Below, in pieces: positions 35,471-44,897 of a stretch of DNA of 64,000 bases. Both the position numbers and the translations under genes were made by a program. The stretch comes from Chitinophaga niastensis. Its GTDB lineage: Bacteria > Bacteroidota > Bacteroidia > Chitinophagales > Chitinophagaceae. The notes beneath the pieces were generated by a model that was given only the letters and a program-made list of their open reading frames with translations, made no database searches and was not told the DNA's origin. Positions within the stretch are counted from its first letter, which is position 1, and each line of letters starts with the position of its first letter. The DNA lies in NCBI RefSeq assembly GCF_003014755.1, contig NZ_PYAW01000003.1, positions 186,001-250,000 of the forward strand, written 5' to 3'.

Positions 35471-36856
35471 TTAATAGCCTGGGTTCTGTTTAATTTCTCC
35501 CTGCGTGATATCTATTTCATGTTGTGGTATTGGCATCGCGAAGTGTGCTGCCGGCAAATCCGGATTGGGTTGTTTGCCTGTGCGGATGGCATCGTAACGG
35601 GCAAATCCTTCGAAGGCAAGCTCCCACCTGCGTTCCTGCAGGATCCTGTCTATCAGTGCTGTTGGGTTTGCAAAGTCGGTTGCCGTATATACATGTGGTA
35701 CACCTTTTTTCGTATAGGCGCGGGCGTATACCTGGTTCAGCAGATCAATTGAAGTACTGTTAACCCCTTTGGTACGTGCCAGTGCCTCTGCCAAAGTGAG
35801 CATCACTTCCGGCAAACGGATCAGGATAACATTGTCGCGAATATTCTGGTCTGTGAATTTCCGCATCACCGGCCTATAGGATAACATCAGGCTGTCTGCG
35901 CGTTCATCGCCGTTTCCATAGGAAGCAACAAATGCCGGTAGTGGCTGATTGAAGCCGTATACATAATAGATACCATTGTTATCATTATATTTGGAGCTTT
36001 TGTTAAAACTCTCCGGGAAAGCAAATAAAATTTCTGCGCTGAGTGGGTATTGGCCGGGGCTCAGTGTATAATTATCGGGCCATAATGTCCAGAATGATGG
36101 CTGCAAACTATACACATTCCCGCTCATAGCTGCCTGTGCATAAGTCACCGCCTTATCATACTGTTGCATATATAAACAGATCCTGGCAGCCAATGCATTA
36201 GCGGCACCTCTGGTAGCCCTGCTACCCTGGCTCAACGCGTCTCCGCGCGATACCGGCAGGTCCGGAATAGCTTCGTTCAGGTCTTTTAATAATTGCGTAT
36301 AAACTTGTCCGTTAGTAGATCTTGCTATGTTCTGTGAGCCATTATACCCATCAAAAGGTGCGAGTCTTAACGGCACGCCCATATTATCCATTTTACCCTG
36401 CAAAGCGCCATCACCATAGAGTTGCAATAACGCCAGGAAACAATAAGCCCGTATAAATTTTGCCTCAGCGATAAAAACAGCCTGTTTTTGTTTGTCGAAC
36501 TGCGCGTATTTTGGTAATTGACCAATGATGAGATTACATTGATTAATGGCAACATACGGCTTCGACCACAGTTCATAGTAACTGTTATCCCGTGCTTCTA
36601 TGGCCCCTTTTACCAGGGCGCTATAGTAAGTGGCCGCTATACCTCCGGTGATGTCCCCTAACTGGTAATTATTACCGGCACAGGCATCCATCATGCGTAA
36701 ATAAGTATCCGCCAGGTAACCTTCGGTGGTTTGTTCACTCTTTAATAACGCCGATTCTACCATAGTACCCTCCGGCTTCAGCTCCAGTTGCTTATTGCAG
36801 GCACACAGCGCCAGCAACAGTGTAAACAAGCCTATATGGAATCTGTATTTTTTCAT
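35471..36856 (-). CDS. SusD/RagB-family lipoprotein
   Basis: The 461-residue lipoprotein has lipobox Cys20 (LLALCAC-NKQLE). It carries the SusD features AEAKFIRAYCFLALLQLYGD, RATRGAANALAARICLYMQQYDKAV, RLPEVMLTLAEALARTKG and the C-terminal RRWELAFEGFARYDAIRTGK...MPIPQHEIDI. It is somewhat shorter than the two other SusD proteins of the window. It is the surface partner of the SusC encoded 20 nt upstream and is followed by two thioredoxin genes. Confidence 0.93.
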   Translation of the reverse strand: MKKYRFHIGLFTLLLALCACNKQLELKPEGTMVESALLKSEQTTEGYLADTYLRMMDACAGNNYQLGDITGGIAATYYSALVKGAIEARDNSYYELWSKPYVAINQCNLIIGQLPKYAQFDKQKQAVFIAEAKFIRAYCFLALLQLYGDGALQGKMDNMGVPLRLAPFDGYNGSQNIARSTNGQVYTQLLKDLNEAIPDLPVSRGDALSQGSRATRGAANALAARICLYMQQYDKAVTYAQAAMSGNVYSLQPSFWTLWPDNYTLSPGQYPLSAEILFAFPESFNKSSKYNDNNGIYYVYGFNQPLPAFVASYGNGDERADSLMLSYRPVMRKFTDQNIRDNVILIRLPEVMLTLAEALARTKGVNSTSIDLLNQVYARAYTKKGVPHVYTATDFANPTALIDRILQERRWELAFEGFARYDAIRTGKQPNPDLPAAHFAMPIPQHEIDITQGEIKQNPGY

Positions 36857-36876
36857 ATCCTGCTCAGTTTATAATG

Positions 36877-39800
36877 TTAGAAAGATGCTTTGATACCTAC
36901 TCTCCAGGTACGTGGTGAAGGCATGGTCAGCTCATCATAGCCCATGTTTAATGCTGAAGAACCATATGCACTCACTTCAGGGTCCAGTCCGGAATATTTT
37001 GTGAGAATGAACAAATTATTTGCTTCAGCATATAGCTTCAATGCGGTAAATACTTTGGTGCCTTTCAGCTGCCTGCTATTAAAATTATAACCCAGCAAAA
37101 GGCTGCGCAGCTTAATAAAAGAGGCATCTTCCAGGAAGCGGTTGTTTCTTCTGTCTAATGTATAATCGTAGGAGCTGCCAAAACCGGCTTGTGAAAAATT
37201 AGAATTATTGATCAGCGCGGGGATATCTGTTTTTTGACCGGGATGTTGCCAGTAATTCACCATATCTGATGACAGGTTGTATACATTGTTAGCACCGTAG
37301 GAACTACCCAGGTAGCTGTACATGGCTGCTTTTGCACCATTGTACATTTTATTACCGGCAGAAAATGAGAAGAAACAGTTCAGCTCAAACCCTTTATAGG
37401 TAAAGGTATTACCAAAGCCACCGAATACTACGGGCATTGCATCTCCCATGTATTTTCTGTTTGTATAGGGCGAATCAGGATATTGTTTCTGAATAGGCAC
37501 TTCAGAAGTTTTACCGCTCTTATCCACCCATTGCGGCTGACCATTACTACTATTTACGCCAGCCCAATCATACAGGTAGAACGCAGTAGCAGAATGTCCT
37601 ACGCGCCAGAAGCGGCCACCTGAAATTTCATTTTCTGCTGCCAGTTGTTCTTCATCTATCTGATGTAATCTGACTACAATATTGCGGTTGCCGGAAATAT
37701 TGAAAGTAGTATTCCACTGAAAATTTTCAGTATGAATATTTTCACTGCTGATACTAAACTCAATTCCTTTATTAACAAGATCAGCACGGTTTTGCTGCTG
37801 CAGATCAAAGCCCATGAAATAAGGCAATGCGGACTGCAGGATCGCATTGGAAGTCTGGCGACGGTAATAATCCACGGTAGCGCTGATGCGGCCATGCAAC
37901 AAACTAATATCTGTGCCTACATTCCAGGTAGTAGTACGTTCCCATTCCAGGTTAGGATTAGCGGGTTGTTTATTGCCAATAGTACTGGTATTACCGTAGG
38001 ATGAACCATATACATCCACTACATATTGTCCCTGGTTGCCATAATAACCATTACCACCATCGTTGCCGGTAAACCCTACGCTGGCACGGACCTTCAGCTG
38101 ATCAATCGCTTTAACTCCCTTGAGAAAATTTTCTTCACTCGGTACCCATCCCAGCGCAAAGGAAGGAAAACCAACATAGCGGTGATTGGCGGAGAACCGG
38201 GAAGAACCATCCATGCGGTAGGTAACACCTGCCAGGTAACGGTGTTTATATTCATAATTAATACGACTCAGAAAAGATACCTGTGCCCACTGCTGTTCCA
38301 GCGAGTTCACCACCCGTTTATCATTCGCTGTCGCAATACTCAACATATCATCATTCAGGAATTCGGTGCCATGCACGCTGTTCACATTCTCTACCGACTT
38401 TTCAAAACTTTGTCCAAGCATGGCACTCACCGCATGCCCATCACCAAAGATCTTATGCATGTCCAGGCGGTTATTAATCACCCATTTCCGGAGTTGTTGC
38501 TGTGTTTCTGTAGCCGAGCCACCAATCACTCCGGGGCGGTCTATGATACGGTCGTAAGCCCTGGAATTGATCCAGTCTACTCCCACATCAGAGTGTGCAC
38601 TTAACCAGGGTAATAACTGCAGCTCTGCAAATACATTGCCCAGCACCCGGTTATCTGTGCTGTAATTTTTGCCGGTAGTGGCTTCTCCCACCGGATTAGA
38701 CACCTCTTCCGGGCCGGTTGGATTATTACCATGTAACCAGTTGTACTTGTTACCGGTACTATCCTTTACGCTGAGGTTCGGCGCTTTTTGTACGGCGCTT
38801 CGATACACATTCTGTGCACTGAGCGAGTTATTGGTTGCCTGGTTTAAAGACATGCTCACCCCTACTTTCAGCGAGTTGGTCATCTGGTTATCGAAATTTA
38901 CACGGCCCTGGTAGCGGGTAAAATCGTTATTGATAATATAGGATTGTTCTTTATTGTAACCCAGGCTAACATAATAATTGGTCTTGTCTGTTCCTCCGCT
39001 CATAGATACTTCAGCATTGTTGCCCATAGCATTCCTTACTACTTCATTCAGCCAATTAGTATTTACACCTTTGGGGAAAGTATAATTGTTGGGGATATAC
39101 CAGCTGCTGGCAGCTTTTCCGATAGAATCTTTCTGATGGAAAACATTATTATAAAAATCCGCGTATTGATCACCATTCATCAGGGAAGGCAGTTTCCGTG
39201 GTTTGCTAACGGAGGTACTCACCTGTACATCTACACGCATTTTACCACGCGCACCTTTTTTTGTAGTGATCAGAATAACACCGGCAGAGCCACGGGAACC
39301 GTAGATAGCAGTGGAATAGGCATCTTTCAGCACTTCTACAGATTCAATGTCATCCGGATTCAGCGTTGCCAGTGGATTTTTTTCAAAGGTGGTAGGCTGC
39401 CTGTATTCATTCACCACCTGGTTGCCGCCGAAGGAAAATATAGACGAGCTACCTTTATTATAATCAACTGTATTGAGGTTGGGATCAATGCCGTAAATAG
39501 GTACCCCATCCACCACAATCAGGGGTGAGTTACCGTTGGCATTGAGTGTGCTGATACCACGGATAGTGATGTTGGCAGCGGATCCTGGTACACCGCTGGA
39601 GGGTGCTATGAATACGCCCGGGAGCTTACCCACCATGGCTTCATCAATAGTAACAGGTGATTGACCAGGTGCTTTGCCAGCTTCATAAGTGGCCACTGCG
39701 CCTAACAGGCTACGCCTTTCCTGTACGCCATAACCTATCACTACCGCCTCGGTTAAACGGGACATGGTTACAAACATGGACATGTTTTGCTCTGTGATAG

Positions 39801-40398
39801 CGCCTGATATTACTTTCACTTCTGGTGATGCAGCCGCTTTGTACCCTATAAAAGAAAACTGCAGCTTATAATTACCAGCCGGAAGTATTAATTCAAACTG
39901 ACCATCAGCATTGGTAATGGCATAATATTTTGTGCCGGTTACTTTTACCGTTACGCCGGGAATACCGTGTTCACCATCTATTACGATACCTTTAATTTTA
40001 CCGGGACCTGGTTGCTGCAGATTGGTAAGTGGGAGCGGCGCTTGTTTAACGATGAGTAATACGCCGTTTTTTTCTTCATATATGAGTGGGGTATTTTCCA
40101 GCAAGGCCTGCAAAACCTTGTCCAGCCGCTCATTTACAAACTGCAGCTTTTTCACCTGGTAGCGCAGCAATTCCTGGTTATCATATCCAAATGAAATACG
40201 ATAACCGGACTCTAGTTTTTTAACACAGGAAGCGAGGGATTCGTTCTCAAATTTTTCGGTCACTCTGACCCGTTGTAATAGTTGGCTATAACCATTGTTA
40301 GCATACAGGAGTGTAAAACTTCCCAGTATAAAGACAGTTACCATTACGCTCCATCTCATAATACCTGGTATAAAAGTTAGCGTAAGCGATTTTTGCAT
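36877..40398 (-). CDS. SusC-family TonB-dependent transporter with STN domain
   Basis: The 1173-residue protein has an N-terminal signal/membrane segment (about 14-38), an STN domain (about 45-118, FENESLASCVKKLESGYRISFGYD), a carboxypeptidase-like domain (about 135-210), VIGYG, a plug (about 225-350, IESVEVLKDAYSTAIYGSRGSAGV) and the barrel ending GIKASF. The STN domain couples it to the FecR encoded 294 nt upstream. Unlike the other FecR locus, no hydrolase follows; two thioredoxin-fold proteins and an SRPBCC protein do, so the ligand may not be a glycan. The signal region is long, and ATG codons at residues 14 or 19 are alternative starts. Confidence 0.95.
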   Translation of the reverse strand: MQKSLTLTFIPGIMRWSVMVTVFILGSFTLLYANNGYSQLLQRVRVTEKFENESLASCVKKLESGYRISFGYDNQELLRYQVKKLQFVNERLDKVLQALLENTPLIYEEKNGVLLIVKQAPLPLTNLQQPGPGKIKGIVIDGEHGIPGVTVKVTGTKYYAITNADGQFELILPAGNYKLQFSFIGYKAAASPEVKVISGAITEQNMSMFVTMSRLTEAVVIGYGVQERRSLLGAVATYEAGKAPGQSPVTIDEAMVGKLPGVFIAPSSGVPGSAANITIRGISTLNANGNSPLIVVDGVPIYGIDPNLNTVDYNKGSSSIFSFGGNQVVNEYRQPTTFEKNPLATLNPDDIESVEVLKDAYSTAIYGSRGSAGVILITTKKGARGKMRVDVQVSTSVSKPRKLPSLMNGDQYADFYNNVFHQKDSIGKAASSWYIPNNYTFPKGVNTNWLNEVVRNAMGNNAEVSMSGGTDKTNYYVSLGYNKEQSYIINNDFTRYQGRVNFDNQMTNSLKVGVSMSLNQATNNSLSAQNVYRSAVQKAPNLSVKDSTGNKYNWLHGNNPTGPEEVSNPVGEATTGKNYSTDNRVLGNVFAELQLLPWLSAHSDVGVDWINSRAYDRIIDRPGVIGGSATETQQQLRKWVINNRLDMHKIFGDGHAVSAMLGQSFEKSVENVNSVHGTEFLNDDMLSIATANDKRVVNSLEQQWAQVSFLSRINYEYKHRYLAGVTYRMDGSSRFSANHRYVGFPSFALGWVPSEENFLKGVKAIDQLKVRASVGFTGNDGGNGYYGNQGQYVVDVYGSSYGNTSTIGNKQPANPNLEWERTTTWNVGTDISLLHGRISATVDYYRRQTSNAILQSALPYFMGFDLQQQNRADLVNKGIEFSISSENIHTENFQWNTTFNISGNRNIVVRLHQIDEEQLAAENEISGGRFWRVGHSATAFYLYDWAGVNSSNGQPQWVDKSGKTSEVPIQKQYPDSPYTNRKYMGDAMPVVFGGFGNTFTYKGFELNCFFSFSAGNKMYNGAKAAMYSYLGSSYGANNVYNLSSDMVNYWQHPGQKTDIPALINNSNFSQAGFGSSYDYTLDRRNNRFLEDASFIKLRSLLLGYNFNSRQLKGTKVFTALKLYAEANNLFILTKYSGLDPEVSAYGSSALNMGYDELTMPSPRTWRVGIKASF

Positions 40399-40430
40399 AT
40401 ATTTGGTTGATTTTAGTGTTAACTAAATGC

Positions 40431-40480
40431 ATACGACAGTCATCAAGCGTGCCTGTAAAATCACTGCCTGACTGTTGTAT
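40431..40480 (-). promoter_or_regulatory. Inverted repeat in the susC leader
   Basis: ATACGACAGTCA (40431-40442) and TGACTGTTGTAT (40469-40480) pair with one G-T position around a 26-nt loop, about 33 nt before the susC ATG. It could be an RNA hairpin of the leader or an operator. The rest of the gap up to FecR (40521-40692) shows nothing else clear. Confidence 0.45.
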
Positions 40481-40488
40481 AAATCTCT

Positions 40489-40520
40489 AAAACCGTGTCT
40501 GCTGCAACAGATGCGGTTTT
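40489..40520. terminator. Terminator-like hairpin between fecR and susC
   Basis: AAAACCG-TG-TCTG and CAGA-TG-CGGTTTT form a stem with a 2x2 internal mismatch and a CTGCAA loop, flanked by A/T runs. In the direction of the operon it could attenuate transcription into susC. Confidence 0.55.
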
Positions 40521-40692
40521 TTATTTTGAGCTGTCATTTAAAATAAATCAGCTGCAACCGACTCATATAAATAACCTGTCAAAATCAATAAATTCTTACT
40601 GATATGTCCAACGGGACATAGCTATCGCATAGATGGCAATGAAATGTGTCCATCCTTTATCATTTTGGTTGCATCCTCCTTGTATGCGTTTG

Positions 40693-41667
40693 TTAGTTTT
40701 TTCGGTGCACTGTAATGTCTTTATCCTTTATATCATATTGTATAGGATGTATGCTGCTGATCAGATCCAGTACCTGTGTGACAGATAACTGTTTGCTGCA
40801 GCGCAGTGTATATTCGTCCTGTTTCATTTCTGCCGGATTATAGCGGATATGCACGCCATACTGATTTTCCAGCGTGAGTGCCAGTTCGGCAAAACCAGCT
40901 TGTGACAGGCTGATCATGCCGCCGGCCCACTCATCTATTTGTTGGTTGTTGACTTTCGATTTCATGTATTGCTGCGCCGACCGGCTAAATGTAAGCTGAT
41001 CGTTGGCGCTCAGCACATCCAGTCCTTTTTGGTCGTGCAGTACCTTCACCATACCGGTTTTCACGGTTACCTGTGTTTCATCCAAAGTGTTATAGGCTTT
41101 CACATCAAAGGAAGTGCCCAGCACCTGCACATTAATTTCCATGGTATGCACTTCAAACGGGTGATGTGCATCGGGATGTATGTCAAAGAATCCTTCTCCT
41201 TCCAGCTTTATGGAGCGTACTTCACCAAATTCACGTGGGTACTCCAGTCTGGCGCCTGCATTGAGCCATACATGCGAGCTATCCGGTAATATTACTTCCT
41301 GTTGTTGTCCGGGTGCTACCTGCACTATCATCATGGTATGCCGCGACTGCCAGTTATTCAATACCCACCAGCCACCTAACCCTAATGCACCTACGAAAAT
41401 AGCTGCAGCGATCTGTCGCCAGTAACGCATACGCACTACCGGTGTATCTTCCGTTTCTGTTGCTCCATACGCCGGCTCCAGCTGTTCGTGGATATGTTGT
41501 AACATATCTGCTTTCAGCTGTTGCTTATGGGCTTCATCCCGGAATGTATGTGCATGCTGCTCACCCTGGGATTCATACCAGTTTTGCAGCCATTGCAGTT
41601 CTTGTGGAGTACAGGTTCCGGTTTCAAGCCTTTGGAGGATCTTCGCTATTTTGTCTTGAGCATCCAC
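40693..41667 (-). CDS. FecR-family anti-sigma factor
   Basis: The 324-residue membrane protein has a cytoplasmic N-terminus (ILQRLETGTCTPQELQWLQNWY), one membrane helix (about 85-103, IAAAIFVGALGLGGWWVL), a FecR domain (about 115-215, LPDSSHVWLNAGARLEYPREF) and a C-terminal DUF4974 domain (about 245-324). It should hold the ECF sigma factor encoded at 44898-45443 inactive until the STN-bearing SusC downstream is loaded. Unusually, a 2.5-kb gene for a secreted protein separates it from that sigma gene. Confidence 0.92.
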   Translation of the reverse strand: MDAQDKIAKILQRLETGTCTPQELQWLQNWYESQGEQHAHTFRDEAHKQQLKADMLQHIHEQLEPAYGATETEDTPVVRMRYWRQIAAAIFVGALGLGGWWVLNNWQSRHTMMIVQVAPGQQQEVILPDSSHVWLNAGARLEYPREFGEVRSIKLEGEGFFDIHPDAHHPFEVHTMEINVQVLGTSFDVKAYNTLDETQVTVKTGMVKVLHDQKGLDVLSANDQLTFSRSAQQYMKSKVNNQQIDEWAGGMISLSQAGFAELALTLENQYGVHIRYNPAEMKQDEYTLRCSKQLSVTQVLDLISSIHPIQYDIKDKDITVHRKN

Positions 41668-41760
41668 GCTTTAACCTTTTGTATTATTAAAGACACCGCT
41701 GCGGAGTGGAGGTACTAGATGGAGAGAAAAAAAATTTGAAGCCGCGTTTACCCATATACT

Positions 41761-41794
41761 ATTAAAGGAGATGCCACCAAGCATCTCCTTTAAT
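41761..41794 (-). terminator. Perfect 14-bp hairpin after the kelch/ricin gene
   Basis: ATTAAAGGAGATGC and GCATCTCCTTTAAT pair perfectly around CACCAA, 17 nt after the stop codon. A strong T-run is missing on the minus strand, so termination may be partial, allowing readthrough into fecR. Confidence 0.6.
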
Positions 41795-41811
41795 ATCCAA
41801 CTATCCCCCTG

Positions 41812-44292
41812 CTATCTTTGTATCACCAGTTTTTCTGTAACTGTTTTTTCAGCCGTCCGTATTACTACGAAGTATATTCCTGATGCAAAATCACTTACAT
41901 CCAGCGCAATGCTGTTGATCCCTGTTGTTATGTCCTGTCTGCGTGATAACAATACACGTCTGCCTGCATTTACAACCTGTATTAAAACAGGCGTATTCTT
42001 TTTCGCCGTAATAATGACGGTTGTATTGCGGGTAGCCGGGTTTGGCGCTATTTTTACTGAAGTAAAAATATTATTATCTCCTAAAGGAGGTTTTACTCCC
42101 GATGGTGGTACCGGTGCGCTAATCCCCAGGTCTATAAATTGCCATTGCTGATTATTACCTCCTCCATAAGTATATTGAATAATATTTGTACCGTTTATTG
42201 TACTGGATGCAGAATCATCTAAAGCCAGGCCACTGGCCCTGTTAAGGATCTTATAATAACCTGTACCAAGATCAACTATCTGCCATTGGTGATTTGTTCC
42301 GCCATTAGGGGCGTATTGTATCATATCTGTCCCGTTTACAAGGGAGGCGCTGGGATCGTCTACTTCTTTACTACTGTTATGATTAATGATATTAAAATAT
42401 CCGCTGCTGCTGGGATCAGCCACCCGCCACTGTTGGCTGGCACCGGCAAGATAATCGTACTGAATAATATTTGCGCTGTTGTTTGTTGAACTGCCTTTTA
42501 CATCCAGCACTTTACCACTGGCCCTGTTGACGATCTTATAATAAGTATTCGGATTCAGGGCACCGCCTGAAGCAGTTGAGAAAGTAACACGTGTTGACAG
42601 ATACGATCCGCTGTTACATTTTACCCATACATCTGCCATATACGCTGTTCCTGCTGTAAGTCCGGATAATACCACGCTGGTAGTAGTCAGATTATTCGGG
42701 CCCACCGTCCATGATGTATCTGTTGATTTCTTATAATAAATATAGTAGTAAGCGGCATCTGTGACTGCCCCCCACGAAAGCGTTGCACTGGTAGCGCTAA
42801 TACCGGAAGCCGTCACATTAGGTGGTGCATAACAGGTTGCGCAGGAAGTGGTGGTAAGTAGTGTAGTATCAGAGCTTATACCATTCACGGATACTACCAT
42901 GGAGTAAGTGGCGGGAGGCAGGTTTGCCGGAAGTGTAAATTGTGTGGTGCAGGACTTCGTCCCTTCCTGTACTCCCCTGGTGCTCCAATTAAACGTACGG
43001 GCATAATATACGTTAGACCCGGAAATGAGTTTTACTATGGGATAGTTGGAAAATGACTGTGCATCATCTCCATAGCCGGCACCTTCGCTGATGCCCCCAA
43101 ACAGGGTACCGGTCAATGTATAGTTGCCACAACTGTTTTGTACGGTATTGGTGACAGCCGGCTTACCAGCAGCAAGCGGGGAACCAGAAGGCGTATATAT
43201 GTAGTATAGATCCGACACCTGGTAATTACCAAACATTACACTTCCGTTTGGCAAAGCCAGAAAATAAGTATGATAACATCCGCTGGAGAGACTGGTGCCT
43301 CCTCCCGGTGCGCTTACCCGCGTATATGAATTAGTTTGATAATTATACTCGTAAAAATAGGTAGGCCCGGCATATTCTCCGACACTAAGCGGAGAGGCGG
43401 CCAGGAGGATCTTACCGGTTGCCATCATAACGCCACCAGCATCTTTTTGACCGGTATTATCCGGCAGATCAGGACCGGCCACCCAGGTACCAGGCGTATT
43501 ATTTCCTGATGGCGTATAAATGGCGGTATGACCTGAAGCACCAATGCAAAACAGTTTTCCATTAGGAAGTAAATAAGAACCTCCTGTTTCACCGGCCGCG
43601 TCATACAGATAAACCGGCACATTGCTATCGGCTACCCAGGCGCCAAGAGAAGGAATATATCTTTCTGAAGTATATGCATCAAAATCCACCATCAGGATAC
43701 TACCATCCGGAAGCTTTGAATACGAGGCTTCCCATTCAGATTTTAGTGCTAAGATAGTTGGGCCGAAGGAATTGGTGACCGGATTGTAAATTCTGCAACC
43801 CCTGCCTCCGTTATCATCCACAGCAGCCTGTAATACGGTCCCATCGGAGAGTATCTCGGAATTGGCATCAGCTATCGCACCTGCAAAACCAGGAGGATTT
43901 GTGCTCGTCCAGGTATTGGTAAGCGGGTTATATATTGTTGCAGTAGCACCTCCCGTTCCGTATTCACCACCGGCTATATATAATCTGCCATCTTTTAATA
44001 ATTGAGATGAAAAATCCTCGCGGGTACTATCCATGTTAGCCATGGGAGTCCAGGTACCACTGACATAGTTACCATGTATGTCGGGTGTTAGCTTGTCCCA
44101 TGCATTATTACCAGCAGTACCTGTTCCCAGTACTCCAACAGTGCCATCGGAAAACAGTATTGGCGGCCCCTGACAAATCCTTCCTGTATGATTTGCTAAC
44201 GCGGTCCAGGTTTGTGCTAACACCGGACAGGATATTAATATTAAGCTTAGGGCAACTAACATTAATCTTTTGATTTTTAGATTTGGTTTCAT
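41812..44292 (-). CDS. Type IX-secreted kelch-propeller / FnIII / ricin-lectin protein
   Basis: The 826-residue protein has a signal peptide (about 1-26), a kelch/galactose-oxidase-like propeller (about 30-380, repeated LPDGS/LLPNGK turns), a beta-sandwich region (about 385-485), a fibronectin type III domain (about 490-575, PPNVTASGISATSATLSWGAV), a ricin-type beta-trefoil (about 582-722) with three QxW motifs (QQWRV, HQWQI, QQWQF), and a C-terminal type IX sorting domain (about 745-826, IAPNPATRNTTVI...GIYFVVIRT). It is predicted to be secreted or cell-surface attached and to bind carbohydrate. Copper-oxidase ligands were not identified. It lies between a sigma gene and its presumed fecR, all on the minus strand. 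Confidence 0.85.
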   Translation of the reverse strand: MKPNLKIKRLMLVALSLILISCPVLAQTWTALANHTGRICQGPPILFSDGTVGVLGTGTAGNNAWDKLTPDIHGNYVSGTWTPMANMDSTREDFSSQLLKDGRLYIAGGEYGTGGATATIYNPLTNTWTSTNPPGFAGAIADANSEILSDGTVLQAAVDDNGGRGCRIYNPVTNSFGPTILALKSEWEASYSKLPDGSILMVDFDAYTSERYIPSLGAWVADSNVPVYLYDAAGETGGSYLLPNGKLFCIGASGHTAIYTPSGNNTPGTWVAGPDLPDNTGQKDAGGVMMATGKILLAASPLSVGEYAGPTYFYEYNYQTNSYTRVSAPGGGTSLSSGCYHTYFLALPNGSVMFGNYQVSDLYYIYTPSGSPLAAGKPAVTNTVQNSCGNYTLTGTLFGGISEGAGYGDDAQSFSNYPIVKLISGSNVYYARTFNWSTRGVQEGTKSCTTQFTLPANLPPATYSMVVSVNGISSDTTLLTTTSCATCYAPPNVTASGISATSATLSWGAVTDAAYYYIYYKKSTDTSWTVGPNNLTTTSVVLSGLTAGTAYMADVWVKCNSGSYLSTRVTFSTASGGALNPNTYYKIVNRASGKVLDVKGSSTNNSANIIQYDYLAGASQQWRVADPSSSGYFNIINHNSSKEVDDPSASLVNGTDMIQYAPNGGTNHQWQIVDLGTGYYKILNRASGLALDDSASSTINGTNIIQYTYGGGNNQQWQFIDLGISAPVPPSGVKPPLGDNNIFTSVKIAPNPATRNTTVIITAKKNTPVLIQVVNAGRRVLLSRRQDITTGINSIALDVSDFASGIYFVVIRTAEKTVTEKLVIQR

Positions 44293-44483
44293 GATTTACA
44301 TGTTTGGTTATAGAATAAAAAAATACCCGGTGGTTTAGGCGTTTGCGCATAGCAAGGGCTCCTCCATACATACATGATGGAAACACATTTAAAGGTGAGT
44401 AACCTGTTCTTAGGATAAAATCAGGGCCACTATCAGGAAGGTGTACTACACAGGCATGAGTTACCTCCCCGTTCCGGAAGCAT

Positions 44484-44580
44484 GCTGAGATCTTATTTGC
44501 CCGCTCCTTTACAGATTTACAGAGAAATTCATCCGCGCTAAAAAATATAACAACCGCGAATAAAACTACTTTTAACTAAA
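44484..44580. repeat. Diverged direct repeat, copy A, upstream of the kelch gene
   Basis: This 97-nt segment matches copy B (44678-44772) at roughly three quarters of positions, sharing blocks such as TTTACAGA-TTACAGAGAAATT and CTAAAAA-ATATAAC. It lies in the 605-nt non-coding gap 44293-44897. On the minus strand both copies contain a TATATTTTT-like element. Confidence 0.75.
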
Positions 44581-44677
44581 GATGGATGTAGTTAATACCA
44601 GGACACGTTTTACCATAGGATGATAATATTACTTCATTGTTCTTATTTGCCTCCAGGTATGGAATTACAGAAAATGT

Positions 44678-44772
44678 GCTGAGGTTTCGTTTGCCCTTTC
44701 TTTACAGATCTACAGAGAAATTAATCCGTACTAAAAATATAACCGGCCTGAATAAAGCTACTTTCAAATAAA
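44678..44772. repeat. Diverged direct repeat, copy B
   Basis: Second copy, offset 194 nt from copy A. Shared blocks include GCTGAG, TTTGCCC, TTTACAGAT, TACAGAGAAATT, ATCCG and ACTAAAAATATAAC. The remaining parts of the gap (44293-44483, 44581-44677, 44773-44897) show no coding potential or clear motif. Confidence 0.75.
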
Positions 44773-44897
44773 AACAAACAGTTCACAAATTTTAACCTCC
44801 TCCAGCCGGATCTTAACCAATATTACCTGGTAAGAAATTAAGTATGCTGACAAAACCAGGTAAGGATAAATCTACGATAGTGGTTGGCTACCTTCTC

